Shown: positions 38,959 through 51,183, counted from the stretch's first letter. The stretch is 64,000 bases of DNA from Billgrantia pellis (GCF_008297955.1 NZ_VTPY01000001.1:682001-746000); one strand, 5' to 3'. Made by a program: numbers and translations. Notes: a model not told the origin generated them from the sequence alone.

Positions 38959-41163
38959 ATGGTGAAAGAGATCAAGCCGAGCTCACGCCCAAGCCCAAGC
39001 CATGACGATATCGATCTGGGAAGGCTGTTCGGCGTCCTGCTGGATAACAAGTGGTTGATTCTCCTTGTCACGGCCGTATTCGCCCTGGCCGCGGTGATAC
39101 ACGTGCAGCTGGCCACGCCAATCTACCGTGCCGATGCGCTGGTCCAGGTGGAAGGCAAGACTGGGCTGAACAATCCGCTGGCCGAGGTGCGCTCTCTTCT
39201 CAGTGAAGAGCCAAAGACCGACGCCGAGCTGGAGATTCTGCGTTCCCGCATGGTGCTCGGCCAAGCCGTCGATCAGGAGCGTCTGGACATCGTCGTAACA
39301 CCGACCCGTCTTGCGCTCATTGGCGACTTTCTGGTGCGACGCGGCATGGAGCGACCCGGTTTCGCTCAACGCAGCGTGTGGGCCGGGGAATACCTCAACA
39401 TCGGCGAGCTGCACGTCGACCCGGTATGGCTGGGGCGTGCGCTGCGACTGGTGACCGGGGCAGCGGGAAGTTATCGGCTCTACCACGACGACACGCTGTT
39501 GGGAGAAGGCCAGGTAGGCGTGACGGAGCAGTTCGATGAAGGGCGGATCGATCTGCGTGTGGTCGAGCTCGAGGCGGGCGAAGGGGCCGAGTTCACCGTG
39601 GTACGGCAAACCCGCCTGGCGGCGATCAATCACCTGCGCTCACGCTTCAGTGTCGGCCAGCGCGGGCGCGACAGCGGCGTGTTCATCATGACCCTGTTGG
39701 ATGAGGACCCTCGGCGCGCAGCGCGCACTTTGAACGCTATCACCCAGATATACCTGACCCAGAACGTCGAACGTCAAAGTGCCGAGGCGGAACAGAGCCT
39801 CGAATTCCTCGAGTCGCAGGTGCCCCAGGTACGCAGCGATCTGGCTGACGCCGAGAATGCATTGAACACCTTTCGCATGCAGCACGAGAGCGTCGATCTA
39901 TCGCTCGAGACGCGCTCGGTGCTCGAGAGTGTGGTGGAGATCGACGCTCGCCTCAGCGAACTGGAAATGGAGCAGGCCGAACTGACGCGTCGCTACAACC
40001 CCTCGCATCCGCTCTATGCCGCCCTGATGGAAAAGCGCCACAGTCTCGAGCGGGACCGCGAACGGCTCAATGAACGCATTCAGTCCTTGCCCGAGACCCA
40101 GCAGCAGGTCCTGCGCATGTCGCGCGATGTGGAAGTGACCCAGCAGGTCTACGTGCAGCTGCTCAACAAAATCCAGGAGATGAGCATCACCAAGGCCAGT
40201 ACCGTCGGTAACGTGCGCATCCTCGACGATGCGGTGGCCCAGCCGGGGCCGGTGGAGCCGCGCAAGCCCGTCACGGTGGCCATGTTGACCCTGGTGGGTG
40301 CCTTCCTCGCCGTGGCCTTCGTGATCGTGCGTAGCATTCTCAACCGCGGGGTGGAGAGCGCCGAGCAGATTGAGGATCTCGGGCTACCGGTATACGCCAC
40401 CGTGCCGCTTTCCGACGATCAGCAGAAGCTGGTACGCCGGGTGAAGCGACGCAACCGTCGCCATGGACGCGAAGTGGCCTGTGGGGTCCTGGCGCAGAAT
40501 GCGCCTGATGACACTGCGATCGAGGCGCTGCGCGGCCTGCGGACCTCGCTGCACTTCGCCATGCTCGAAGCCAGCGACAACCGGCTGATGATCACCGGCC
40601 CGAGTCCGAACATCGGCAAGAGTTTTATCAGCGTCAATCTTGGGGCGGTCATTGCCCAAGGCGGACAACGCGTGGTGATCCTCGATGCCGACATGCGCAA
40701 GGGCCATGTGCATACCGCATTCAATGCCGACAGCAAGGGCGGATTGTCGGAAGTGCTGGCCGACAAGGCCGAGCTCGACGAGGTCATCCGTCAGTCGCCC
40801 ATCAGTGGGTTGAGCTACGTGGCGCGCGGCAAGGCGCCGCCCAACCCCGCCGAGCTGCTGATGGGCGAGCGTTTTGCCCGTCTGCTCGAGGCGTTGAGCG
40901 AACGCTTCGACCTGGTCGTCGTCGATACGCCGCCGGTCCTCGCCGTGACCGACGCCGCCATCATCGGCCATCACTGCGGCACCACGCTGATGGTGGCCCG
41001 CTTCGGCCTCAATCCGCCACGCGAGGTCGATGTCGCCATCCGCCGCCTCGAGGGCAGCGGCCTCCAGGTCAAGGGCGGGATTCTCAACGCCATCGAGCGC
41101 AAGGCCGCCACCAGCTACGGCTACGGCTATTACCACTATGCCTACAAGACGACCCAGACCTGA
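38959..41163 (+). CDS. wzc: Wzc-type polysaccharide co-polymerase and autokinase (BY-kinase)
   Basis: Wzc spans the inner membrane, sets chain length and drives export with Wza. The 734-residue product has an N-terminal Wzz domain with a membrane helix (about 33-52), a large periplasmic coiled-coil region, a second helix near 435-455, and a cytoplasmic tyrosine kinase. The kinase has Walker A GPSPNIGKS (K554), Walker A' VVILDADMRKG (D576) and DLVVVDTPP. The C-terminal tail has six tyrosines (720, 722, 724, 725, 727, 729) for autophosphorylation. ATG 38959 is chosen because the Wzz domain begins just after it; the upstream open frame overlaps wzb. Confidence 0.95.
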   Translation: MVKEIKPSSRPSPSHDDIDLGRLFGVLLDNKWLILLVTAVFALAAVIHVQLATPIYRADALVQVEGKTGLNNPLAEVRSLLSEEPKTDAELEILRSRMVLGQAVDQERLDIVVTPTRLALIGDFLVRRGMERPGFAQRSVWAGEYLNIGELHVDPVWLGRALRLVTGAAGSYRLYHDDTLLGEGQVGVTEQFDEGRIDLRVVELEAGEGAEFTVVRQTRLAAINHLRSRFSVGQRGRDSGVFIMTLLDEDPRRAARTLNAITQIYLTQNVERQSAEAEQSLEFLESQVPQVRSDLADAENALNTFRMQHESVDLSLETRSVLESVVEIDARLSELEMEQAELTRRYNPSHPLYAALMEKRHSLERDRERLNERIQSLPETQQQVLRMSRDVEVTQQVYVQLLNKIQEMSITKASTVGNVRILDDAVAQPGPVEPRKPVTVAMLTLVGAFLAVAFVIVRSILNRGVESAEQIEDLGLPVYATVPLSDDQQKLVRRVKRRNRRHGREVACGVLAQNAPDDTAIEALRGLRTSLHFAMLEASDNRLMITGPSPNIGKSFISVNLGAVIAQGGQRVVILDADMRKGHVHTAFNADSKGGLSEVLADKAELDEVIRQSPISGLSYVARGKAPPNPAELLMGERFARLLEALSERFDLVVVDTPPVLAVTDAAIIGHHCGTTLMVARFGLNPPREVDVAIRRLEGSGLQVKGGILNAIERKAATSYGYGYYHYAYKTTQT

Positions 41164-41298
41164 GCGCTACCCAAGCGCGCGGGCCTTGTCCGTGCCTGCC
41201 TCGGCAGGCCGTTCCCTGACGTGGAGCCGGCTGTCCGCATCGCTGCGCTCGGCATGGCGACACGTCGATCACAACCAAACGTAAACCATGGAAGCGTT

Positions 41299-43595
<2,297 letters not shown>

Positions 43596-43604
43596 GGAAA
43601 CGGC

Positions 43605-45338
43605 ATGGACAATCAACCCGCTGATACCCGCTACCCCGGGGTACGGATCCATCCCAGCGCCATCGTCGACGAGGGGGCCGAGATCGGCGAGTCGTCGCGC
43701 GTGTGGCACTTCGTCCACGTCTGCGGTGGGGCACGCATCGGTCGCGGCGTCTCGCTCGGGCAGAATGTCTTCGTTGGCAACCGGGTCGTGATCGGCGACC
43801 ACTGCAAGGTGCAGAACAACGTGTCGGTGTACGACAACGTCACCCTCGAGGCGGGGGTGTTCTGCGGCCCGAGCATGGTCTTCACCAACGTCTACAACCC
43901 ACGTTCGCTGGTCGAGCGCAAGGACGAGTACCGCGACACCCTGGTGCGTGAGGGCGCCACTCTCGGCGCCAACTGCACCATCGTCTGCGGCGTGACCATC
44001 GGTCGCTATGCCTTCGTCGGGGCCGGCGCCGTGATCAACCGCGATGTACCCGATCATGCGCTGATGCTTGGCGTGCCGGCCCGTCAGCACGGCTGGATGA
44101 GTCGGCACGGTGAGCGCCTCGACCTGCCGGTGGAGGGTAAGGGGGAGGCGATCTGCGCGCAAACCGGCGATCGCTACCGGCTCGAGGGTAACCGGCTCGT
44201 CTGTCACCCCGCGCAAGAGGCACCCAATCTCGCTGCCAAGGACACCCAGCGCATGGATTTCATCGACCTCAAGGCTCAGCAGGAGCGGATCCGTGAGCGA
44301 ATCAACGTCGGCATCCGCAACGTACTCGAGCACGGCAAGTACATACTGGGGCCCGAAGTGGACGAGCTCGAGGCGCGTCTGGCCGACTACGTCGGGGTAC
44401 GTCACTGCATCACCTGCGCCAACGGCACCGATGCCTTGCAGATCGCCCAGATGGCGCTGGGTATCGCGCCCGGCGACGAAGTGATCACACCGGGATTCAC
44501 CTACATCGCTACCGCCGAGACCGTGGCGCTGCTCGGCGCGCGGCCGGTCTACGTCGACATCGATCCGCGCACCTACCTGCTCGACCCGCAGAAACTGGAG
44601 TCCGCGATCACGCCGCGCACCCGAGCCATCATCCCCGTGTCGCTCTACGGTCAGTGCGCCGACATGGACGCCATCAATGAGATTGCCACGCGCCACGGCA
44701 TTCCGGTCATCGAGGATGCCGCCCAGAGTTTCGGTGCCACTTATCGCGGCCGCCGCTCCTGCGGCCTGACGACCATCGCGACCACCTCGTTCTTTCCCAG
44801 CAAGCCGCTGGGAGGCTACGGCGACGGCGGAGCGCTGTTCACCGACGACGACGAGCTGGCCAACGTGCTTCGCCAGATCGCACGCCACGGCCAGGGGCGG
44901 CGCTACTACCACGTCCGGGTCGGTGTCAACAGCCGGCTGGATACGCTGCAGGCGGCCATTCTGCTGCCCAAACTCGACATCCTCGACAAGGAATTGGTAC
45001 TGCGCGAGAAGGTGGCCGAGCGCTATGGACGACTGCTGCGAGCGCATGGCTTCGAGACGCCTCATGTGGAGCCGCACAATACCAGTGCCTATGCGCAATA
45101 CACGGTGGAGGTCGACGATCGTGAGGTGGTGATCGCGAAGCTGGCCGAAGCCGGCATTCCGACCGCGGTGCACTACCCGATTCCGCTCAACAAGCAGCCG
45201 GCGGTTGCCGACCCGTGCGTCGACTTGCCGGTGGGCAATGCCGCATCGCGCCGAGTGATCAGCCTGCCGATGCATCCCTACCTGTCGGCCGAGGATCAGG
45301 ACCGGATCGTCTCGGCGCTCCGGGAAGCCGCGGTCTGA
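43605..45338 (+). CDS. WbpD-WbpE fusion: UDP-sugar 3-N-acetyltransferase and aminotransferase in one protein
   Basis: A 577-residue bifunctional protein. Residues 1-205 are a left-handed beta-helix acetyltransferase like WbpD, with [39 protein letters not shown] and [22 protein letters not shown]. Residues 217-577 are a DegT/DnrJ aminotransferase like WbpE, with [39 protein letters not shown] and PLP lysine K400 in [14 protein letters not shown]. In P. aeruginosa these are separate genes. WbpE aminates the 3-keto sugar and WbpD acetylates it, giving UDP-GlcNAc(3NAc)A. An internal ATG at 44253 with AAGGA 10 bases upstream might also yield free WbpE. The frame through the junction is uninterrupted. 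Confidence 0.92.
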   Translation: MDNQPADTRYPGVRIHPSAIVDEGAEIGESSRVWHFVHVCGGARIGRGVSLGQNVFVGNRVVIGDHCKVQNNVSVYDNVTLEAGVFCGPSMVFTNVYNPRSLVERKDEYRDTLVREGATLGANCTIVCGVTIGRYAFVGAGAVINRDVPDHALMLGVPARQHGWMSRHGERLDLPVEGKGEAICAQTGDRYRLEGNRLVCHPAQEAPNLAAKDTQRMDFIDLKAQQERIRERINVGIRNVLEHGKYILGPEVDELEARLADYVGVRHCITCANGTDALQIAQMALGIAPGDEVITPGFTYIATAETVALLGARPVYVDIDPRTYLLDPQKLESAITPRTRAIIPVSLYGQCADMDAINEIATRHGIPVIEDAAQSFGATYRGRRSCGLTTIATTSFFPSKPLGGYGDGGALFTDDDELANVLRQIARHGQGRRYYHVRVGVNSRLDTLQAAILLPKLDILDKELVLREKVAERYGRLLRAHGFETPHVEPHNTSAYAQYTVEVDDREVVIAKLAEAGIPTAVHYPIPLNKQPAVADPCVDLPVGNAASRRVISLPMHPYLSAEDQDRIVSALREAAV

Positions 45339-45364
45339 AACGGACGGTCGGGGAGAGACGTTAC

Positions 45365-46837
45365 GTGTTGAATCGCCTTGTGGTTCCGGCCCGGCGTCTG
45401 CTGCCCACCCAGGGTTTCGCCCGAGGGGTGAGCGTTCTGGTGGGGGGGACGGCGAGTGCTCAGTTGCTGACGGTCCTTGCGGCACCGCTACTGACTCGCC
45501 TCTATACCCCCGAGAACTTCGGCATGCTGGCCGTCTTCACCGCCTTCCTGGCGCTTTTCACTGTGTTGGCTGCCGGGCGCTACGAGCTGGCGATTCCGTT
45601 ACCCGAGGATGACCAGGATGCGGCCAACCTGGTGCTGCTTGGGCTGTTCTGTGTCGTTGTAATGGCGAGCCTCGCGGCGCTCGGCGTCCTGCTCTGGTCC
45701 GAGACGATCGCGGTGGTGCTCGGGATCCCGGAACTGGTGCCACACCTTTGGCTGGTGCCCTTCGGCATTCTGTTCATCGGCATCTATCAGGTCTTCAACA
45801 AGTGGGCGGTAAGAGTCAAGCGTTTTGACCAGGTGGCCCGCACGAGGATCTGGCAGGCGTTGGGTACACTAGGCTTGCAGATTGGCGCCTCACCGCTGGG
45901 GCCGGTCGGTTTGTTGGGCGGGCAGGCGGCCGGCCAGGGCGTCGGCGCCACCGGGTTAGCGGTCTCCGCACTGTCTCGTCCCGAGTTTCGACGCTGTTCC
46001 GTGGTGGGCATGGTTCGTCAGGCGCGACGCTTCAAGAACTTTCCGATCTACTCGACCTGGACCGGTCTGTTCAATACCGGCAGCCTCCAGCTGGCGCCGA
46101 TCGTCTTCGTTGCCCTCTACGGAGCCACGGTCGCTGGGCTGTACGGCTTGACGCTGCGGATCCTGACGATGCCGGTCAGCCTGATAGGGCAGGCTGTGGG
46201 CAATGTCTTCCTGTCGCACGCGCCGGAAGCCAGACGCAGGAACGAGCTACCTGCGCTCGTTGAGTCGTTGCACAGAAAGCTCGCTATCCTGGGTATTCCT
46301 TCCCTGGTTTGCCTCATGGTCATCGGCCCCGAATTCTTCGCGACGATTTTTGGCGAAGAATGGCGAAAGGCGGGCTCCTATGCCCAGTGGATGCTGCCTT
46401 GGCTCTATATCCAGTTTCAATGGTCGCCATTGTCCATGCTGGCGAGCGTTCTCGAGCTTCAGCGCGATGCCATGGTGGCCCAACTGCTGATGCTCGTGGC
46501 GCGTTTCGGTGTGTTGTTTGGACTCTTTGCTGCAGGCGCCGAGGCGGATACGGCGATTCTCGCGTTCGCCGCGGTCAGTGCTGTCGTTTATATGCTTCAG
46601 CAGGCTTGGTTTTTCGCCAAGGTCGACGTTTCGTTCGTTCGCAGCGTGCGTTTCGAGTTGGTGAACTTGGCCATGTTCACGCTTCTTTCCCTGCCGTTGA
46701 TCATGCTGTACCTCCGCGAAAGCCTATCCCTGGTCTGGTTTATCACCGGCATGGTGCCTTTATCGGCAGGCTGGGTGTGGTGGCGCATTCGTCATGAGGC
46801 GGTCCTTCCTCGGCAGCCAAGCGGCTTGAGGTCTTGA
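45365..46837 (+). CDS. Wzx-type flippase (polysaccharide biosynthesis protein)
   Basis: A 490-residue MATE/MVF-superfamily membrane protein with about 12-14 helices, likely flipping the undecaprenyl-linked repeat unit to the periplasm. The start VLVGGTASAQLLTVLAAPLLTRLYTPENFGMLAVF is the classical Wzx N-terminal pattern. GTG 45365 follows GGGGAGAG; the open frame further upstream overlaps the wbpD-wbpE gene. Its place just after the nucleotide-sugar genes and before the modification and polymerase genes supports the role. Confidence 0.9.
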   Translation: MLNRLVVPARRLLPTQGFARGVSVLVGGTASAQLLTVLAAPLLTRLYTPENFGMLAVFTAFLALFTVLAAGRYELAIPLPEDDQDAANLVLLGLFCVVVMASLAALGVLLWSETIAVVLGIPELVPHLWLVPFGILFIGIYQVFNKWAVRVKRFDQVARTRIWQALGTLGLQIGASPLGPVGLLGGQAAGQGVGATGLAVSALSRPEFRRCSVVGMVRQARRFKNFPIYSTWTGLFNTGSLQLAPIVFVALYGATVAGLYGLTLRILTMPVSLIGQAVGNVFLSHAPEARRRNELPALVESLHRKLAILGIPSLVCLMVIGPEFFATIFGEEWRKAGSYAQWMLPWLYIQFQWSPLSMLASVLELQRDAMVAQLLMLVARFGVLFGLFAAGAEADTAILAFAAVSAVVYMLQQAWFFAKVDVSFVRSVRFELVNLAMFTLLSLPLIMLYLRESLSLVWFITGMVPLSAGWVWWRIRHEAVLPRQPSGLRS

Positions 46838-46840
46838 GAC

Positions 46841-47425
46841 ATGAAACGATTTATCAAGCAAGCGAGAGCACTCGTCGCTGGGCTTCATGTGATACGCCAT
46901 AGCCTGATACTGGCTCACCACTTGGCGAGGCGTGAACCCGTCCAGGCGGGAGCGGTCGTGTACCGCGGCTTGCAGAAACATGAATACGATCAAGCCATGG
47001 CATTTTATACCGCGCTTCATGACGGCAGGCGCCTGGCTTGGCCACAGAGGTTTCTCTACCGACTTGCGGGCGACAAGCTGGTGTTGGTGGCGGTAATCGA
47101 AGAGTCCGGTGCCACGCAAATAATCGGAATCGACATGTTCTACGTGAATGCCCGGGATCGCGCCGAGCATACCGTACATGAAGGGTATATCGGGGTGAGA
47201 CGGGATATGACCGGCAAGGGCGTGGCAACGGAGCTCAGGAAGGTGGCGATCGAGCACTTCGCTCGTCATGGGCTCAAGGGCGTCTCATCACGCATTTCGG
47301 CGGACAACGCTCCCTCGCTCGTGTCGGCGAAAAAGCTGGGGTTCGTGCCGGTCGACCGTTATCACGACGCCGCCATGCGGGCCGAACGCTTGTATCTCAT
47401 TCGCTGGTTCCAGGAAGGACGTTGA
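46841..47425 (+). CDS. GNAT family N-acetyltransferase
   Basis: A 194-residue protein with the GNAT fold: a strand with QIIGIDMFYVN, the acetyl-CoA loop region EGYIGVRRDMTGKGVATELRKVAIEHFA, and a C-terminal strand with NAPSLVSAKKLGFVPVDRY. A basic N-terminal stretch (MKRFIKQARALVAG) precedes it. The gene starts 3 bp after wzx and abuts the next gene, so it is in the operon. It may acetylate an amino group on the glycan or a nucleotide sugar; the acceptor is unknown. Confidence 0.82.
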   Translation: MKRFIKQARALVAGLHVIRHSLILAHHLARREPVQAGAVVYRGLQKHEYDQAMAFYTALHDGRRLAWPQRFLYRLAGDKLVLVAVIEESGATQIIGIDMFYVNARDRAEHTVHEGYIGVRRDMTGKGVATELRKVAIEHFARHGLKGVSSRISADNAPSLVSAKKLGFVPVDRYHDAAMRAERLYLIRWFQEGR

Positions 47426-48367
47426 ATGGAAGACATGCTCAAGAGAACCGACCCGCTGTTCCATCCCGGGTGGATTCGCTTCAACGAACAGCGTTGGGGG
47501 CTCGAGGCCGAGCCGCTGACCTTCTCCCCGGAGAAGGGCGACGGCTGGCGACTGGAGACGGTGCTCTATCGCAACCGTCAGGGGCGACTGGTGACGCCAC
47601 CGCGCAATCCGCATCTACCCCTCGATTTCGGCTGCACCAGCGAGCGACCCGCCGCGCGCAATCGTCGCAAGCGCCTGGCATTGACCCGACTGGCCGAGTA
47701 CCTGCAGGAGTGCGAGTTCGGCGGCAGTCTCAGCCTCTCGTCGGTGGCGGATGATATCCGTCCGTTTGAGTGGGCCAACATGACGGCTCGGCCTCGCTTC
47801 ACCTACCACCTGGATATCGCCAATCGTGACGACTGCATCGACCCCAATGCGCGCAAGAAGGCGCGCAAGTGTCGCCGGCTCGGCTATCGCTGCGAGGTGA
47901 CCGAGGACTACGACGCCGTGGCCGATTGCCTGGCGGGTCCCGAGACGCGCAAGGGCTTCGACTATCGCCTCGATGCCGCGGAACTCGCGAGACTGGCCGA
48001 TCTGATGGGACCTCGGCACTTCGTCTGTTTCCTGGCGCGTAACGCGCAGGGCGAGGCAACGGGGTCAAGGGTCTGTCTCTTCGCGCCGGGCGGTCATGCC
48101 CTGGCCTGGTCCGCGGGCATGAAGACGGAAGCCATGAAGGATGGCGTCAACAACCTGGTCGCCGAAGAGGCGCTGAATTTCTTCGAGAAGCAGGGGTGCA
48201 GCGTTTTCGATTTCATCGGCGCCAACATCGCGCCGGTGGCGGAAATGAAGGAGGCATGGGGCGGGCGGCTGGTTTGCCATTACTCGATCAGCCAGCGCGG
48301 TATTCGTCAGCTGGCGCGTGAGGCTTACGTCACGGCCCGCACATTGATGAAGAGGGAATCCAAGTGA
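47426..48367 (+). CDS. FemAB-like GNAT-fold acyltransferase
   Basis: A 313-residue protein with a C-terminal GNAT/FemAB-like domain: RFTYHLDIANRDD, NARKKARKCRRLGYRCEV, RHFVCFLARNAQGEATGSRVCLF, then LVAEEALNFFEKQGCSVFDFIGAN. Such proteins use aminoacyl-tRNA or acyl-CoA donors, and relatives occur with polysaccharide deacetylases in exopolysaccharide clusters. It begins immediately after the GNAT gene and its stop overlaps the deacetylase start. An amide-forming decoration of the glycan, possibly with an amino acid, is my inference; the donor cannot be read from sequence. Confidence 0.75.
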   Translation: MEDMLKRTDPLFHPGWIRFNEQRWGLEAEPLTFSPEKGDGWRLETVLYRNRQGRLVTPPRNPHLPLDFGCTSERPAARNRRKRLALTRLAEYLQECEFGGSLSLSSVADDIRPFEWANMTARPRFTYHLDIANRDDCIDPNARKKARKCRRLGYRCEVTEDYDAVADCLAGPETRKGFDYRLDAAELARLADLMGPRHFVCFLARNAQGEATGSRVCLFAPGGHALAWSAGMKTEAMKDGVNNLVAEEALNFFEKQGCSVFDFIGANIAPVAEMKEAWGGRLVCHYSISQRGIRQLAREAYVTARTLMKRESK

Positions 48368-49821
48368 ATGACATGACTGCACTGCACGATCGGCATTCCC
48401 AGGCGGGGCGGGACGCTTCGCTAGACGCAACCCCGCTACCGGGAAACCTGTCGGCCGCGGCGGCACCCACCGAGACCGGGGAGCCGGCGCTGACCTGGCT
48501 GGAGAGGGTCCTGCAGGAACGCTTCGGTCTGCCGCTGTGGCTGGAGCGTGACGGCTCCGAGCGGATTCTTCTGCGTCATGCGGGAGCGCCGGGACACCTG
48601 TTGTTCGACCGGCTTCAGCCGGGCTTCTACCTGACCGGGGTGGAACTGCCTTGCAGTCAGTGGGATGTGGCCGCGGAGGGCTTCAGTGCTCCGCTGGACA
48701 TGCCGCTGCCGGCGCCGGGTGCCGCCAGCCTGCCGCAACCGCTGGTGGAACCGGTGCCGGGCGGCCTGGCGGTTCACTACGACATCCTCGGTCTTACCTA
48801 CTGGATGCTGTCACGCCTCGAGGAGGTCGATGCCCAGACGCTCGACCGGCACTGTCGCTTTCCTGCCAGCGCCTCCCATGCCGGGCGGCACGGTTACTTG
48901 GATCGTCCCGTCGTCGACGAATGGCTCGCGGTACTCGGCCAGATCATCCGTTGCCAATGGCCACAGGCGAACCTGCTCCAGCATCGTTTTCGCCTGCGTC
49001 CGTCGCATGATGTCGACCGTCCCAGCCGCTACGGCTTTGCTCGAGACGTGCGCCTGGCGCGAGCGATGTTCGGGGACATCCTGCGCAATAGCCGGCCACA
49101 GGCCCTGGTAATGGGTCCCTGGATCCGGCTGCGCACGCGTCGCCGTCTGCATCCGCTCGATCCGCTCAATACCTTCGACTGGTTGCTGGATGTCTCCGAA
49201 CGCCATGGCCTGACCAGTGCCTTCTACTTCATTTGCGGCCGCACCGACCCGCGCAAGGATGCCGACTACGAGCCCGAGCACCCGGCGATACGGCACCTCA
49301 TGCGTTGTATCCATGAGCGCGGACACGAAATCGGCTTGCACCCCAGTTATCACACCTTCCGCAACCCCAAGGAGCTGGCCAACGAGGCGAATCGCCTGCG
49401 TCGGGTCTGTGCCGAGGAGGGAATCGAGCAGCCGCAGTGGGGCGCGCGCATGCACTACCTGCGCTGGCAGATGCCGCTGACGCTGCAGGGCTACGCCCAG
49501 GCCGGTCTCGATTACGACACCACCCTGGGCTACGCCGAATCGCCGGGCTTCCGTTGCGGAACCTGCTTCGATTATCCGGCGTTCGACCCGGTCAAGGGCG
49601 AGCCGCTTGCGTTGCGTATCCGGCCGCTGATCGCCATGGAAGCCTCGGTCATTTCGCCGCTCTACCTGGGGCTCGGCACGGGGGAGTCGGCCTTCGAGCG
49701 GTTCAGCCTGCTGAAATCCCGCTGTCGCGCCATGGGCGGTACTTTCACCCTGCTCTGGCATAACTCGGAGCTGACCACATCGGCCCAGCGCGACCTATAT
49801 GAACGTGTGCTGGCCGATTGA
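48364..49821 (+). CDS. Polysaccharide deacetylase-like protein (CE4-type, long N-terminal domain)
   Basis: A 485-residue protein. Residues 1-200 form an N-terminal domain seen before some CE4-like enzymes (SERILLRHAGAPGHLLFDRLQPGF ... YDILGLTYWMLSRLEEVD). Residues 210-485 are a NodB-like domain with the metal motif SHDVD, HEIGLHPSYHTF as the second histidine motif, and a terminal TLLWHNSEL. Intact Asp and His residues suggest an active metal enzyme. The start is GTG 48364, overlapping the previous stop, or ATG 48373. It could remove N-acetyl groups from the glycan, creating sites for the two acyltransferases upstream. Confidence 0.82.
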   Translation: MNDMTALHDRHSQAGRDASLDATPLPGNLSAAAAPTETGEPALTWLERVLQERFGLPLWLERDGSERILLRHAGAPGHLLFDRLQPGFYLTGVELPCSQWDVAAEGFSAPLDMPLPAPGAASLPQPLVEPVPGGLAVHYDILGLTYWMLSRLEEVDAQTLDRHCRFPASASHAGRHGYLDRPVVDEWLAVLGQIIRCQWPQANLLQHRFRLRPSHDVDRPSRYGFARDVRLARAMFGDILRNSRPQALVMGPWIRLRTRRRLHPLDPLNTFDWLLDVSERHGLTSAFYFICGRTDPRKDADYEPEHPAIRHLMRCIHERGHEIGLHPSYHTFRNPKELANEANRLRRVCAEEGIEQPQWGARMHYLRWQMPLTLQGYAQAGLDYDTTLGYAESPGFRCGTCFDYPAFDPVKGEPLALRIRPLIAMEASVISPLYLGLGTGESAFERFSLLKSRCRAMGGTFTLLWHNSELTTSAQRDLYERVLAD

Positions 49822-49839
49822 GCGGGGGGAGGAAACCGC

Positions 49840-51183
49840 ATGGTCCTGTCCGGCGACGCCTTGACGGCACGCGCTTCCGCCATCGGGTTCTTCGTGTTGT
49901 TCCCCGGCTTCATCGTCTATCACACCCTGGTGGCGATGGGGGTGATGCCGGCGCTGCTGGGCGGTCTATTCGGTGTGGTGTCGGTGATGCTGTTCATCGT
50001 CTACTCCGCTCTGCTGCCATCGCAGCTTCACGGCATGCTGGTGTCGACCCGGGGGTTTGCGTTGATGGCCTTGGCCTTCTTCGCCTACGTGCTGGCCTGG
50101 GGACTGGTCAACTACGGTCTGCAGGGGGGGCGGGTCATGCAGGCGGCGCTGATCCAGACCATCGAGACGCTGGTGCTATGGCTGGTGCTGTTCATGATGG
50201 GCTATCGCCTACCGCTTGATTCGCCGCGGTTGGCACGGGCCTTTTGGATCGCTTTCGTGCTGATCGCCGCTTATCTGGTTTTCCATGTGGCAACCACCGG
50301 TCAATGGATGTTCTTCGCCCGTCATATGATCGAGGCCGAGGAGGGTGAGAACGTCTCCACCTATCAAGGCTATGCCCGCAGTGCCCTGGTGCTGTTGGTC
50401 TACCTGATCGCGATCAGTCAGCGAGCCAACGTGAGGGCCGGTCTGATCGTGACCGGTGCCTTCGTCATGTTCGTGCTCGGCGCACGCTCGGAACTCTACG
50501 CCTTTCTCGCCCTGTCGGCGGTGCTGCTCATGCTGTGGGCGGGGATGCGCGTGAAGTACATGCTGACGTTGCTGGCGGTTGCGGCGGCACTGATCGTCCT
50601 CGTCGTCAGTCAATTCGAGTCGCTGGCCGGAAGCCGCCAATTGCAGATTCTGGACCTATCGGGGACCAGCTCCTGGCTGGCGCGCCAGAACCTCGGTCAG
50701 CGTGCCGTGGAACAGATCGTCAGCAGTCCGTTGCTTGGCCGGTTCGGCGGTCATATCAGCTCATCGGGTGTCACCGGCGGCTATGCCCACAGCATGCTGT
50801 CGGCGTGGGTCAATTACGGGCTGCTGGGCTTCCTGCTCTATGTCGGTCTGACCGCGAGCGCCTTTCTCGGCTCCGCCTACCGTATGGTCGTGGTCGGCGA
50901 TCACGGCGCCTGGTGGGTGTTTGCCTTCGCCACCAATTTCGTCTCCCTGCTCCTGATCGTGCTGGCCAAGCCCGTGTTCTGGCCGTTGCCGGCGCTCGGT
51001 TGGGGCGCATTCGCCAATGCCCTGGTCGCGACGCGTCGTGAACGGAACGAGGAGACAGCGCTTCAAGACGATTCCGCCGCGACTTGGCATGACGACCAGG
51101 AGCAGCATGGCGCTGCAAGAGACTTACAAGGACGCAACGATAATGAGAGTGGCACATCTGACTTCCGCCCATCCACGCTATGA
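49840..51183 (+). CDS. Wzy-like polysaccharide polymerase (O-antigen polymerase family)
   Basis: A 447-residue membrane protein with about 11-12 helices and a periplasmic loop in the second half (LAGSRQLQILDLSGTSSWLARQNLGQ ... HISSSGVTGGYAHSMLSAWVNYGLLGF). The pattern LLGRFG...YAHSMLSAWVNYGLLGF resembles the H-containing Wzy_C motif of polymerases and ligases. Wzy proteins polymerise lipid-linked repeat units at the periplasmic face. GGGGAGGAAA precedes the ATG. The C-terminal 45 residues are hydrophilic, and this part overlaps the next gene by 41 bp, so it may be variable. Confidence 0.82.
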   Translation: MVLSGDALTARASAIGFFVLFPGFIVYHTLVAMGVMPALLGGLFGVVSVMLFIVYSALLPSQLHGMLVSTRGFALMALAFFAYVLAWGLVNYGLQGGRVMQAALIQTIETLVLWLVLFMMGYRLPLDSPRLARAFWIAFVLIAAYLVFHVATTGQWMFFARHMIEAEEGENVSTYQGYARSALVLLVYLIAISQRANVRAGLIVTGAFVMFVLGARSELYAFLALSAVLLMLWAGMRVKYMLTLLAVAAALIVLVVSQFESLAGSRQLQILDLSGTSSWLARQNLGQRAVEQIVSSPLLGRFGGHISSSGVTGGYAHSMLSAWVNYGLLGFLLYVGLTASAFLGSAYRMVVVGDHGAWWVFAFATNFVSLLLIVLAKPVFWPLPALGWGAFANALVATRRERNEETALQDDSAATWHDDQEQHGAARDLQGRNDNESGTSDFRPSTL

